From positions 44,543-108,542 of the forward strand of contig MEDZ01000009.1 of the NCBI GenBank assembly GCA_001724275.1: a stretch of DNA of 64,000 nt, given 5' to 3'. Position numbers and translations under genes: made by a program. Source of the stretch: Gemmatimonadetes bacterium SCN 70-22 (GTDB taxonomy: Bacteria > Gemmatimonadota > Gemmatimonadetes > Gemmatimonadales > Gemmatimonadaceae). The notes beneath the pieces were generated by a model, which was not told where the DNA came from, ran no database searches, and saw nothing but the letters and a program-made list of their open reading frames with translations. This document shows positions 25,577-37,800 of this stretch, piece after piece (position 1 is the first letter of the stretch; each line of letters begins with the position of its first letter).

Positions 25577-26182
25577 GTGTCCCGCCCCCGCACCGTCTCT
25601 GACGCCGACATCCTCACGGCCGCCGCCCGCGTCGTCGGTGACGTCGGCCCCGCGCGCCTCACCCTCGCCCGCGTCGCCGCCGCCGCCGGCGTCAGCCCGG
25701 CCACCCTGGTGCAGCGCTTCGGGTCGAGGCGGGCGCTGCTGTTGCACCTGGCGACATCGGCATCGGAACGCGCTCGGCACGCGGTGGCCCGCGCCCGGGG
25801 CGCGACGGCGTCGCCCCTCGCCGCGGCGCGGCGCGTCCTCGAGTCGCTCGCCGACCTCGCCGCCACGCCCGCGGAGATGGCCAACCACCTCGCCTTCCTC
25901 CAGGTCGACCTCACCGACCCGGAATTCCACCGCCTCGCGCGCCGGCAGGCGCTGGAGCAGGAACGCCTGCTGCGCACCCTGCTGGGCGAGGCCATGGCCG
26001 CCGGCGAGCTGCGCCGCGGCGACCCCGGACAGCTGGCGCGGACCCTGCTCACCGTCACCAACGGCGCGCTCCTTCGCTGGGCGATCATCCGGAAGGGGAA
26101 CGCCTCGCGATGGCTCCGGGACGACCTGGATGCCGTGCTCGCCCCCTGGTCCCCAACCGCCGCAGCCAAGGCGCGTGTTTGA
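25577..26182 (+). CDS. TetR/AcrR family transcriptional regulator
   Basis: A 201-residue one-component repressor. The GTG at 25577 starts SRPRTVSDADILTAAARVV; the frame continues upstream through the 8-bp repeat, which would encode a meaningless FSSSRLL repeat and is rejected. The helix-turn-helix spans about residues 25-45 (TLARVAAAAGVSPATLVQRFGSR). The remaining helical domain should bind a ligand and dimerise. It most likely controls the divergent SDR gene, and perhaps itself, through the palindrome at 25448. Seven tandem CGTCTTCT units occupy the site where a ribosome binding sequence would normally be. Confidence 0.87.
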   Translation: MSRPRTVSDADILTAAARVVGDVGPARLTLARVAAAAGVSPATLVQRFGSRRALLLHLATSASERARHAVARARGATASPLAAARRVLESLADLAATPAEMANHLAFLQVDLTDPEFHRLARRQALEQERLLRTLLGEAMAAGELRRGDPGQLARTLLTVTNGALLRWAIIRKGNASRWLRDDLDAVLAPWSPTAAAKARV

Positions 26183-26279
26183 CGAAAGCGCTCTGGATCG
26201 CTAGGGTTGGGCCGCGTCGGCAACCCATCGGGCGTGCCCCGGCGGCGCCCGGATGCCACCACAATCCACGGGAGGCGGC

Positions 26280-26627
26280 ATGATCACGATCACCGCGCAG
26301 TTCACCATGAAGGCGGGCGCGACCTCCCTGGCGCTCGCGCGGGTCGCGGCGGTGCGGCGCCAGACCGATCGCGAGCAGCCGGGGGCCCTCGTCTACCTAG
26401 TGCACCGCCTCCTCGACGCCCGCAAGCGTCCCACGCGCACCCTCGTCTTCTACGAGTGCTACCGCGACCGGAAGGCGTTGCAGGCCCACCTCGACAGCTC
26501 GTCGTGGAAGGCGCTCGTGAAGGGGTGGAGCGACTGCTTCGAGGGGACGCCGAAGGACATCCAGGTGACGTTCCTCGCGCGCCTTGCCGGCTTCGCGCAC
26601 CTGGAGGCGCCCGGCACCCTGCGCTGA
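26280..26627 (+). CDS. Antibiotic biosynthesis monooxygenase-domain (ABM) protein
   Basis: A 115-residue dimeric alpha-beta barrel protein. The start MITITAQFTMKAGATSLAL and the middle RTLVFYECYRDRKALQAHLDSSSWKALV are typical of the ABM/YgiN group, which includes quinol monooxygenases and haem-degrading enzymes. A good ribosome site (GGGAGGCG) precedes the ATG. The size equals the family norm. It ends 18 nt from the convergent ferritin-like gene. The exact reaction is not determined by sequence. Confidence 0.78.
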   Translation: MITITAQFTMKAGATSLALARVAAVRRQTDREQPGALVYLVHRLLDARKRPTRTLVFYECYRDRKALQAHLDSSSWKALVKGWSDCFEGTPKDIQVTFLARLAGFAHLEAPGTLR

Positions 26628-26645
26628 CGGCCCCCGGGGCGTCGC

Positions 26646-27671
26646 CTACGGTTCCGTCGTTGCCGCGTCGAACTCGAACGCCGGCCCGACGGTCTTCCCC
26701 TCCTCGAGCGGTGACGGGATCCGCATCAGCGACTCGGCCTGGTAGCGCAGCTGGTACATGAGGGGGGTGGCGTCACGCAGTGCACCCGGCGTCCCGGTGA
26801 ACGCCACCTCGAGCTGCCCGAGGAGTCGCGTGTACATCCGGTTGAAGGCGACCATCTGTCGATGGATCGACGGATATGCGCGATAGTCCTCGCTGTGCGG
26901 GTTGGCGCGCATCGGGAGGATCACGCTCAGGTCCAGGGGAAGCTGGCTTCCGGTCGGTCCCGACTTCGGCGTGTCGGTGGGCGCATAACGGCGTCCCAGT
27001 CGCAGCTCCATGAATCGGAAGTAGTGCGCCAGCTCGTCGACGTCGTTGAAGCGCTCGTCCTCGTCGAAGATCTCTCCCTCGAATCCCTCTCCCTGCTCGA
27101 TGACCTCCTCGAGCGCCTGCCTGGCCGTCGCGAGGTCGTGCACCGCCACGACGTCACCCCCGCCTCCATAGTACCAGGTGCCGGGTTGCACCTGCCGAGC
27201 CGCCTTCCCGGTGAAGACCTTCGACGGCCCCAGCTCCCTGCACAGGCGCTCGAGCCCTTCCTCGATCGCCTCGTAGAACTGCCCCAGCGTGTGGTAGTCG
27301 TCCCCTTCCGGCTTGGCCCCCGCCCTGGCCGGCTTCTCGATGCGGAGGAAGGTGTCCAACGACTCGGCACACAGGGGAAGGAGGTTCACGGGCTGCTTGT
27401 CTGCCGAGTGGGGCAGCGGGGCGGGATAGGCGTGCACGAACGCCGCATCATGCAGCCGCGGCGTTCCCCCGACCGCATTCAGTACGTTGGCCACGAGCGT
27501 CATGTGGAGCATCTCCTCCATCACGACGCTGCGGATGACTGTCGCCGCCTCGACGTTGTAGCCGTCGGGAATGGAATGAAGCGCGCACAGGTACGGCGGG
27601 ATGGTGGTGTGTTCCACCTGCAGGGCCCATTGCAGGTGGCGGTGCAGGTCGGGAAGATCCGTGATGGGCAT
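26646..27671 (-). CDS. Ferritin-like protein of the VioB/iminophenyl-pyruvate dimer synthase type
   Basis: A 341-residue protein. The N-terminal half is a ferritin-like helical bundle with probable metal ligands E20 (QVEHTTIPPYLCAL), E52/E53 and H56 (VVMEEMLHMTLVANVLNAVGG), and a later pair in DELAHYFRFMELRLG. The PPYLCAL and GGTPRL segments are the signature of the ferritin-like domain found in VioB, RebD and StaD, where it couples oxidised amino-acid imines. Here the domain stands alone and is the last gene of a four-gene cluster, 10 nt after the GMC oxidoreductase. A role in an oxidative pathway with that flavoenzyme is likely; no indole-type biosynthetic partner is visible. Confidence 0.78.
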   Translation of the reverse strand: MPITDLPDLHRHLQWALQVEHTTIPPYLCALHSIPDGYNVEAATVIRSVVMEEMLHMTLVANVLNAVGGTPRLHDAAFVHAYPAPLPHSADKQPVNLLPLCAESLDTFLRIEKPARAGAKPEGDDYHTLGQFYEAIEEGLERLCRELGPSKVFTGKAARQVQPGTWYYGGGGDVVAVHDLATARQALEEVIEQGEGFEGEIFDEDERFNDVDELAHYFRFMELRLGRRYAPTDTPKSGPTGSQLPLDLSVILPMRANPHSEDYRAYPSIHRQMVAFNRMYTRLLGQLEVAFTGTPGALRDATPLMYQLRYQAESLMRIPSPLEEGKTVGPAFEFDAATTEP

Positions 27672-27681
27672 GCGCGGCGCC

Positions 27682-29484
27682 TCAGCCGAGCTGGGTGAGC
27701 ATGTCGTCGGCGGCCATGAATCCCAGGGCGACCGCGGTGAGTGTCGGGTTCGAGGCGCCGATGGTCGGCATGCTCCCGCACCCCACGACGTACAGGTTCT
27801 CGTGGTCCCAGCTGCGGGAGTGGCGGTTGGTGACCGAGTCGGCGCGGCTCACGCCCATGCGGTGCGTCCCCATGTGGTGCCCGGAGCCGTAGAACGAGAG
27901 CGGGACCACCTCGCCGTCGCGCGTGCGGTACGTCATGTACCCGGGTGAATCGGGGGTGAAGTGGGTGAAGATGTTGGCGTCGTCGATCCCCATCGCGTGG
28001 AAGAGCGCGTCGGAGATCCTGTTGGCCGCGACCATCCCCTCGCGCGTGTAGTCCGACACGTTGTAGTGGATGATGGGACGGTAGCAGCCGATGGGATCCA
28101 CGAACTCGCGTCCGATGGTCACCCGGTTCCCCGGCTCCGGAAGCTGCTCGATCACGTAGCCGACCCGCAGCTGGCGGGGAATGGTGTCGCCCAGCTGCTG
28201 CCGCAGCTGCTTCCCGAAGACGTTCGCCGCGGCCGCGTCTTGCACGTTGGAGTTGGGGGGGAAGGTGGCGATGTCCCAGCCCCAGTTCCCGAGGTCGATG
28301 CGGAAGCAGGCGAACTCCGAGCGGAACGGCCCGTCGCGGAACGACGGGATCTCCGAGGTTTGTCCCGGGCCCCGGAAGGCGCCGACCGGGGCGGGGTTCA
28401 GCGCCCAGGTCAGGAAGAAGGGGTGATCCATCAGGTTCCGTCCCACCTGGTCGCTGGAGTTCGCCGCCCCCGACGCGAGGAGGAGCTTGGCGTTCTCCAC
28501 CGCGTGGGCCGCGAGGATGTACAGCGTCGCCGTGGCGGTCGACGTGACGTACTCGGTGGACCCCTCGCTCGCGTACCGCTTGAATTCCACCCCGCCGATG
28601 CGCCCGCTCGGATCGATGACGAGGCGCGACGCCACCGCCTGCGTCACCAGGGTGTAGAAGTTCCGGTCCAACTCGCCCAGCGTGCGCAGCGCGCTGTACT
28701 TCGCCTGCACGGGGCAGATCGGGATGCAGCTGGCGTTCCCCTCGCACCGCTGTCCCACGTGCGGCGCCCCCATCGCCCCGCGCAGGGTGTAGCCGCCGCG
28801 TGGAATGGAGTTGCGCGCCTGCGGGAGCGAGGTGACGCTCATTCCGTACTCGCGGCCGAAGAACCGGACCCTGGCCTTCGCCGCCCCCCTGGCATACACG
28901 CGGTCGCTGTAGCTCTGCGGAATGCGCTCCATGGGGTAGTCGTAGTCGGGCGGGAACCAGATCCCGAAGTGCTCCTGGTCGTCCTTGTTCCCGCTCACGC
29001 CCAGCGCCCACTCCGCCTTGCAGTAATACGGCTGCAGGTCGTCGTAGGTGATCGGCCAGTCGACCCCCATGCCGTAGGTGCTCCTCAGCCGGAAGTCATT
29101 GGGGACCATGCGCGGGCACGTGCCCAGCCAGTGCAGGCTCGTCCCGCCTAACGACCTCAGGTAGGTGGACGCGAAGGCGAGGGGCCCCCGCTCCACCTGG
29201 TACCCGGAGAGGATGGGAACGCGCTTGTGCATGTTCAGGATGTCCTGGCTGTACGTGCTCTGCGCGTTCGGGTTCGGGGGGTACGGCGAGTTAGGCTCCT
29301 TCACCAGCGCCGAGCGGTACGTGTCGACGTACGAGAGCCACCCGTCGTACGAGAGCCCCGAGGCGCGCCCGGCCTCGAGGATGAGGACCCGCTTTCCCGC
29401 ATCGGTGAGGACCTTGGCGATGTTGAGTCCCACCGGCCCGGCGCCGATGACGATCGCGTCGTAACTCCCTTGCGGCATCGTCAT
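27682..29484 (-). CDS. GMC family FAD-dependent oxidoreductase
   Basis: A 600-residue flavoenzyme. The FAD-binding motif VIGAGPVGLNIAKVL is near the N-terminus, SLGGTSLHWLG forms the second GMC region, and the C-terminus contains the catalytic-histidine segment SGHHMGTHRMG and ASNPTLTAVALGFMAAD. A four-cysteine-like segment CEGNASCIPICPVQAKY, typical of large GMC dehydrogenases that may carry an iron-sulfur cluster, lies in the middle. No signal peptide is present. The ATG overlaps the stop of the small-subunit gene (ATGA), so the two are probably a complex. Candidate substrates are alcohols, sugars or a cyclic product of the cluster. Confidence 0.87.
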   Translation of the reverse strand: MTMPQGSYDAIVIGAGPVGLNIAKVLTDAGKRVLILEAGRASGLSYDGWLSYVDTYRSALVKEPNSPYPPNPNAQSTYSQDILNMHKRVPILSGYQVERGPLAFASTYLRSLGGTSLHWLGTCPRMVPNDFRLRSTYGMGVDWPITYDDLQPYYCKAEWALGVSGNKDDQEHFGIWFPPDYDYPMERIPQSYSDRVYARGAAKARVRFFGREYGMSVTSLPQARNSIPRGGYTLRGAMGAPHVGQRCEGNASCIPICPVQAKYSALRTLGELDRNFYTLVTQAVASRLVIDPSGRIGGVEFKRYASEGSTEYVTSTATATLYILAAHAVENAKLLLASGAANSSDQVGRNLMDHPFFLTWALNPAPVGAFRGPGQTSEIPSFRDGPFRSEFACFRIDLGNWGWDIATFPPNSNVQDAAAANVFGKQLRQQLGDTIPRQLRVGYVIEQLPEPGNRVTIGREFVDPIGCYRPIIHYNVSDYTREGMVAANRISDALFHAMGIDDANIFTHFTPDSPGYMTYRTRDGEVVPLSFYGSGHHMGTHRMGVSRADSVTNRHSRSWDHENLYVVGCGSMPTIGASNPTLTAVALGFMAADDMLTQLG

Positions 29485-30065
29485 GGGATGTCCTCGGCGC
29501 CGTGTGGCGTGAGCGCCCACGAGGCGTACCCCGGCATCTTCGCCCCCGTGGGATGCGTGTAGATGGCCTTCCACGCCAGCCCCTGCACGTAGGCGTCCGG
29601 CGACACGATGCACGTCTGGTCCAGCGCGCTCGCCCCATGGGCATCGCGCCAGTCGGCGGGGAGCTGGTTCCACTGCCCCAGGTACCACAGGACGATCAGG
29701 TTGCGGGCGATGGGGCCAAGCGACGCGTCGGCGAGGATGTTCTCGCGCACCAGGATCTCGAGCTTCGCCTGGTCGCCCTTCGCTTCGTCGATGGCGTACT
29801 CCGTCGCCGACAGGAGATCACCCGTGAACCGGTCGCCGACGGTGCCGAGCAGCCAGCCGAGATACTCGTCGACCATCCCCGTCCCCCACAGCTCGGCGTC
29901 GTCGAAGCCGGTCAGGATCACCGAGAGGGCGAGGAAGCGCTGGCGCACTTCGTCGTTGGGGACGCACGCGCCCCGCCTGGGGGCGCTTGTCACGCTGTCA
30001 TGGGAAGGGTGCGCCATCGCGGCACGCGCACGGCTGCGCCGTGGGGAGGTGTCGTCAGGGGACAT
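29481..30065 (-). CDS. Small subunit of GMC/sorbitol-dehydrogenase type
   Basis: A 194-residue protein resembling the small subunit of membrane-bound FAD-dependent sorbitol or gluconate dehydrogenases. FLALSVILTGFDDAEL, LVLWYLGQWNQLP and DAYVQGLAWKAIYTHPTGAKMPGY are typical of that family. It overlaps the GMC gene by 4 nt. The first 30 residues are Arg/Pro-rich (SPRRSRARAAMAHPSHDS), without a convincing hydrophobic core, so export is uncertain; the family often carries a Tat-like leader used to carry the large subunit. An internal ATG near 30017 is an alternative start. Confidence 0.7.
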   Translation of the reverse strand: MSPDDTSPRRSRARAAMAHPSHDSVTSAPRRGACVPNDEVRQRFLALSVILTGFDDAELWGTGMVDEYLGWLLGTVGDRFTGDLLSATEYAIDEAKGDQAKLEILVRENILADASLGPIARNLIVLWYLGQWNQLPADWRDAHGASALDQTCIVSPDAYVQGLAWKAIYTHPTGAKMPGYASWALTPHGAEDIP

Positions 30066-30080
30066 GAGCAGGCTCCCCGA

Positions 30081-30983
30081 TCAGAGGTCGGCCCAGTACG
30101 TCCGCGCCTCGGCGATGCAGGCCGGGCTCTGGAAGAGCTGTACGGCGACCGCCTGTCGCGTCCCGATGAGCTGCTGCATGGCCGCGCGCATCGGGTGGGG
30201 GCTCGTCCCCATCGTGATGCTCACCGCGCTGTGGTTCGCCTGGGGGATGAAGTACGTGTTGTACATCCCGAGGTAATTCCGGCGCGACCCGGCGACACGC
30301 TTGGCGTCGGCGACATAACTCAGGTCGATCCACTCCGACATGTTCCCCGGGATGGGGTTGAGCCCGCTGAGGGAAACCTGACCATCGTATATGTGTTTCG
30401 CCCCGTCGTCGGGGTCGTGGCAGGTCCAGGTGAAGAGCGACTGTCCGGGGTTGTTGAGCGCCGGGACGTTGTAGGTGTAGTCCGTGAGGAACTTGTTCTC
30501 GAAGTAGACCTGCTGTCCGGCGGCGACGGCGATCGCGTTGTCGCAGGCGACCCAGACGCGATACGCGCCGATGCGCTTGGTCTGGTCGCCATTGGTCACG
30601 AAGTCCTTGAACGTCATCGCCGGGACGTTCGCCGCCTGGTTCGTGGGGAAGGCGAGGATGTTGAGCTCCGTCTCGTTGAAGCCCGACGCGCCGGGATTGC
30701 CGGGCTGCCCCATTCCATACAGCACCGCGGCATTGAAGAAGTTGATCCCCACCGCCCCCATCCCCTCGAAGCTGGCGGGGGTCATGCCGAGCGGGGTGAG
30801 GACCGGCTCCAGCACGGGGAGCTCGACCAGCCAGTACACCCAGAGAGACTGGATGCCGGCGTAGTAAAAGCACTCCGAAGGAGGGACCTGGATGGTGCCG
30901 CTCTGCTTGGCGGTGACCTTGAAGGTGGGGAGGGTGATGGTCGGCGGGAGCGGCGGGAGGGGAGAGGAGTGCGCGTTCGACAT
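30081..30983 (-). CDS. Unknown protein, possibly acetoacetate-decarboxylase-like fold
   Basis: A 300-residue cytoplasmic-looking protein that I do not recognise with confidence. It starts MSNAHSSPLPPLPPTITLP; the upstream in-frame ATG at 31178 adds an Arg-rich tail and is less likely. Visible blocks are ECFYYAGIQSLWVYWLVELP, LNILAFPTNQAANVP, VACDNAIAVAAGQQVYFENK and RRNYLGMYNTYFIPQANHSA. The middle part (YRVWVACDNAIAVAAGQQVYFENKF) recalls the strand arrangement of acetoacetate-decarboxylase-like proteins, but this is only an impression. It is 16 nt upstream of the small subunit and first in the cluster, so it probably works with the GMC enzyme. Confidence 0.6.
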   Translation of the reverse strand: MSNAHSSPLPPLPPTITLPTFKVTAKQSGTIQVPPSECFYYAGIQSLWVYWLVELPVLEPVLTPLGMTPASFEGMGAVGINFFNAAVLYGMGQPGNPGASGFNETELNILAFPTNQAANVPAMTFKDFVTNGDQTKRIGAYRVWVACDNAIAVAAGQQVYFENKFLTDYTYNVPALNNPGQSLFTWTCHDPDDGAKHIYDGQVSLSGLNPIPGNMSEWIDLSYVADAKRVAGSRRNYLGMYNTYFIPQANHSAVSITMGTSPHPMRAAMQQLIGTRQAVAVQLFQSPACIAEARTYWADL

Positions 30984-31271
30984 CCTGGGCCTCGAAGGCG
31001 GGAGGGGGCGCGCCGGGGCCCGGGTTTTCTGAACTAGGGGCGGCGGGGCGCGCCATGAAATACGAGTCCGTGGTGCCACCCGCAAGACGTCGTTGGCCCG
31101 GGTCGCCGCCCTACCCATTGGGGTTGGTGGGCGCGACGCGCGCGTCGGTGGGCCGGGCGCCCTCACGCGAGAGGTCACGGCGGGGCGCGCCGGTTGCCTG
31201 ACAGATCCTTAGCGCGGCGGCGAGTGTGTCAGGGCGCGAAGGCTTGCGCGTCGTGGTAATGTTATCTCCCC

Positions 31272-33598
<2,327 letters not shown>

Positions 33599-33602
<4 letters not shown>

Positions 33603-34801
33603 GGCGGCGTCGCCGCCACGTCGGACGGCGCATCGCCAGCGGCGGCGCCCGGCGTCCCACCCGGGCGGTGCACCATCACCGCTCCGCCTAACGATACGGC
33701 GGCCGCCACCCAGAACGGGACGCGAAGCCCGGCCAGGGCGGTGATCCCGCTGGCCGCCATCGGCCCGACGACCCGCCCGAGGCTCGCCGTCCCCTGGAAG
33801 AGGCCCAGCACCGCCCCGCGCTCCGTCGCCCCCGCCGTGCGGGTGATGAGCGTGCTCACGCTCGGCGAGAAGAGCGCGCTCCCGACGCCATAGAGCGCCA
33901 TCGGGGCGAGCGAGACCCAGACATTCGGCGCGAGGGGGATGAAGACCAGCGCCACCACGACGAGGAGGATCCCCGTCCGCGTGAGCGCCTCGGGCGCGTA
34001 CCGCGACGAGAGCCTCCCCATGAGGACCCCCTGCACGGTCACCGCGATCACCCCGATGAAGGCGAAGACGAATCCGAGGTGACGCGGGCTCACGCCGAGC
34101 CCTTCGGCGGCCCAGAGCGAGAACGTCCCCTGCAGCATCGAGACGGCGCCGACGACGATGAGGGTGACGGCGAGGAGGTGCCGGAGCTCGATGCGCGCGA
34201 GGAGGCGCCACCGCAGTCCCTTCGCCTCGGCACCGGCCGCCGCGCGGTGCTCCTCGTGATGGCTCTCCTGCAGCCTGGCGAAGGTGGCGAGGAAGGCGAG
34301 CAACGACATGACGGCCGCGGCCAGGGCAACGCGAGTCATGTTGGCGCTGCCGGCCTCGCCGCCCCCGAGCGCGCCGCCTAACGCAGGCCCCAGGATGAAG
34401 CCGAGGCCGAAGGCCGCGCCCAGCATCCCCAGCGCCTTCGGGCGCTCGGCGTCGGTGGTGACGTCGGCCACGTAGGCGTAGGCGATCGAGACGTTCCCGG
34501 CGGCCAGCCCCGACACCAGGCGCGAGAGGGCGAGCTGCCAGGCGTTGCCGGCGAAGGCCAGGACGACGTTGGCGGCCGCGTTGGCGGCCAGCGTTGCGAG
34601 CAGGACCGGGCGGCGCCCCAGCCGGTCGCTCAGCGCCCCCCAGAGCGGGGCACCCACGAGCTGCCCCACCGAGTACAGCCCGAAGAAGAAGATGATCAGC
34701 GACGGCGCGATCCCCAGGTGCTCCGCGTAGAACGGGAGCACCGGGATGATCATGCCGAACCCGACGAGGTCGAGAAAGACGATGAAGAAGAGCGCCGCCA
34801 T
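33599..34801 (-). CDS. MFS transporter, TetA-like
   Basis: A 400-residue permease with twelve predicted helices. MAALFFIVFLDLVGFGMIIPVLPFYAEHLG is the classic first helix of TetA-like drug:proton antiporters, and LVGAPLWGALSDRLGRRPVLL is the loop 2-3 signature with the conserved acidic and arginine residues. Substrate is unknown; the family exports drugs or small metabolites. Its start codon overlaps the stop of the upstream BNR-repeat gene (TGATG), so translation is likely coupled. The stop overlaps the convergent kinase stop through a shared CTAG. Confidence 0.9.
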
Positions 34802-37800
34802 CAGGAGATCGTCTTCACCGCCGAGGGCGGGACGAAGACCGGGGGGAGCCCCAGCTCCTGCAGGAGGCGGTTGAGCGCGCGGATCTCGTTCGCCTCCAGC
34901 TGCTGCAGGCGTTGCAGCTGTACGTCGACCTTCCCCCCGAGGTCGTCGAGGATCGCCCCGTGCTGCCTCGTGGGGGCGGCGTCCTGCCCCAGCACCTGCG
35001 AATTGAGCGAGAGCATCATGTTGTACAGCTTGATCGGGAAGTGCAGCGTGGCCTGGTCGTCGTGGTTGTACCAGTCGACCAGCTCCGTGCGCACCACCTC
35101 CAGCTGCTCGCGCACCGGCTTCGAGGCGTCCTTCACCCGCTGGGCGTGGGGCTGCTCCGACGATTGCTCCACCCGCACGTCGATCTGCTTCTGCAGGTCC
35201 TCGATGCGGGTGAAGGCGTCCACGATGTCGCCGATGCGCCCCCGCACCTTCATCCCCACGTCGAATTGCGCCTGCAGGTCGGCAGTGGTCGCGTCCAGGC
35301 GCGGGTCGAGCTTCACGGCGAACCGGCGCGCCAGCGTGTCGCTGCCGGCGATGAGGCGCACGGTGAACTCGCCGGGGACGACCGCCGGGCCGGCGAGCGT
35401 CCCCATGTCGTTCACCACCGTCTTGAGCGACTTGGCGTCGGTGTAGCGCAGGTTCCAGAAGAAGCGATTCGTCCCCGGACGCGTGGTGACGAGGGAGTCC
35501 GAGGCGGTGTACGCCAGCGAATCGCGGCGCACGGCGGGGCGGGTGCTATCGCCCTTGGCCGGGTCCGCACTCGAGAGCGAGCGGACGACCCCTCCGCGCG
35601 GGTCGAGGAACTCGAGGACCAGCTTGCCGGCCGGCGCCTTGCCGAGCCAGTAGTCCACGAGGACGCCGTCATACGGGTTCTCGCCGGCGTTGCGCCCGCC
35701 GCCGTGCCCGCCGGCGAAGCGCCACGCGGTGCTGGGCTGGAACAGGTGGAGCGGCTTGGCGGTCACCGAGTCATGCAGCTGGCGGAGGAGGGCGATGTCG
35801 TCGAGCGACCAGAAGGATCGGCCGTGGGTGGCCACCACGATGTCGTTCTCGTGCACGCGCAGGTCGCGCACGCTCACGCGCGGAAGGTTGAGCTGCAACG
35901 TCTCCCACCGCGCGCCGTCGTCGAACGAGACCCAGACGCCGGTCTCGGTCGCCGCGAACAGGAGGCCGCGACGCACGGGATCCTCGCGGATCGAGCGCGT
36001 GTACGCCCCCATCGCGATCCCGTTGTCGATGCGCGTCCAGGTCTTCCCGTAGTCCGCCGTCTTGTACAGGTACGGGCGGAAGTCGTCGAGCTGGTAGCGC
36101 GTGGCCGAGAGGTAGGCGACCGCCGGGTCGTGCGGGGAGGGCTCGATTCCCGTGATGCGGGTGTGCTTCGCCATCGCCCTGGGGGTCACCTCGGTCCACG
36201 AGGCGCCGCCGTCGCGCGAGAGGTGCACGCGCCCGTCGTCCGACCCCGCCCAGAGCTCTCCCTTGGCGCGCGGCGACTCGGCGAAGGCGTAGATCGTCGC
36301 GTACCACTCCGTCCCCGTCATGTCCCTGTGCACCGGGCCGCCGGTGGGCCCCAGCGTGGCCGGGTCGGCGTAGGTGAGGTCGGGGGAGATCTTCTCCCAG
36401 CTGCGCCCCTCGTTGGTGGAGCGCCAGACGTGCTGCGAGGTGGCGTACAAGACGTTGGGGTCGTGTGGCGAGAGGAGGACCGGGAAGGTCCACTGGAAGC
36501 GGTTGGGGACGTCGCTGGCCGGGATCCCGTCGTAGTTGTTGAGCCAGACGGCGATGTCGCGGGTCTGCTGCGTGCGGTTGTCGTGCCGCATCAGCATCCC
36601 GGTGTAGCACCCGCCGTAGGTGATGCTCGGGTTGCGCGGGTCGACGGCGATGTGCGCGTTCTCGCACCCGGCCACGCTCCACCAGTCACGCTCGGTGATG
36701 GAGCCGAAGTCCGAGCGCGAGGCGATGGTGATGGCCGAGTTGTCCTGCTGCGCGCCGTACAGGCGGTACGGCCACTGGTTGTCGGTGATGACGTGGTAGA
36801 ACTGCGCCGTGGGCTGGTTGTAGATCGACGACCAGCTCTTGCCGCCGTCCTGCGAGACGGTCGCGCCGCCGTCGTTGCCGTTGATGAGGCGGTTCGGGTC
36901 CCTGGGGTCGACCCACATGATGTGCGTGTCGCCGTGCGGAACGCGGAGCCGCGAGAAGGTCTTGCCGCCGTCGATCGACTTCCACACCTGCAGGTTCATC
37001 ACGTAGACGACGTTCTCGTTGAGCGGGTCGGCGGTGACCGCCGAGTAGTACCAGGGACGCACCTGGAACTTCTGCTCGCCGTTGGTGCGGCTCCACGTCG
37101 CCCCCCCATCGTCGGAGCGGAAGATCCCGCCTAACGTGTCCTTCGCCTCCACCGAGGCGTAGATGCGCCGCGGGTTGGCCGGCGAGATGGCGACGCCGAT
37201 CTTCCCCAGCGGCGCCTTGGGCATCCCGGGATTGGCCGAGAGGTCGGTCCAGGTGTCGCCCCCGTCCGTGGACTTCCACAGCCCGCTCTTCCCGCCGCCG
37301 GCGTCCATCCCCCACGGCGAGCGCTGGAACTTCCACATGCTGGCGAAGAGGATGCGCGGGTTGGTGGGGTCGAGCGAGAGATCGGTGGCCCCGGTGGAAT
37401 CGTCGAGGAAGAGGATCTTCTTCCACGACTTGCCGCCGTCGGTGGTGCGGAAGACGCCTCGCTCCGGATTCGGGCCGAAGGCGTGACCGATGGCCGCGAC
37501 ATAGGCGATGTCGGGGTTGCCGGGGTGGACGCGGATGGCGGTGACCTGGTGCGTCTCGACGAGGCCGAGGTGCTGCCAGGTCTCGCCCGCGTCGGTGGAG
37601 CGATAGACGCCGGTGCCGTAGGTCAGGTCCTCGCGCAGCTGCGACTCGCCCGTGCCGACGTAGATGACGTTGGGATCGGACGGGGCGACCGTGACCGCGC
37701 CGACGGACGAGATGTCGGACTTGCCATCGGTGATGTTCTCCCACGAGAGCCCGGCGTTGGCCGTCTTCCAGACCCCGCCGTTCACCGCCCCCATGTAATA

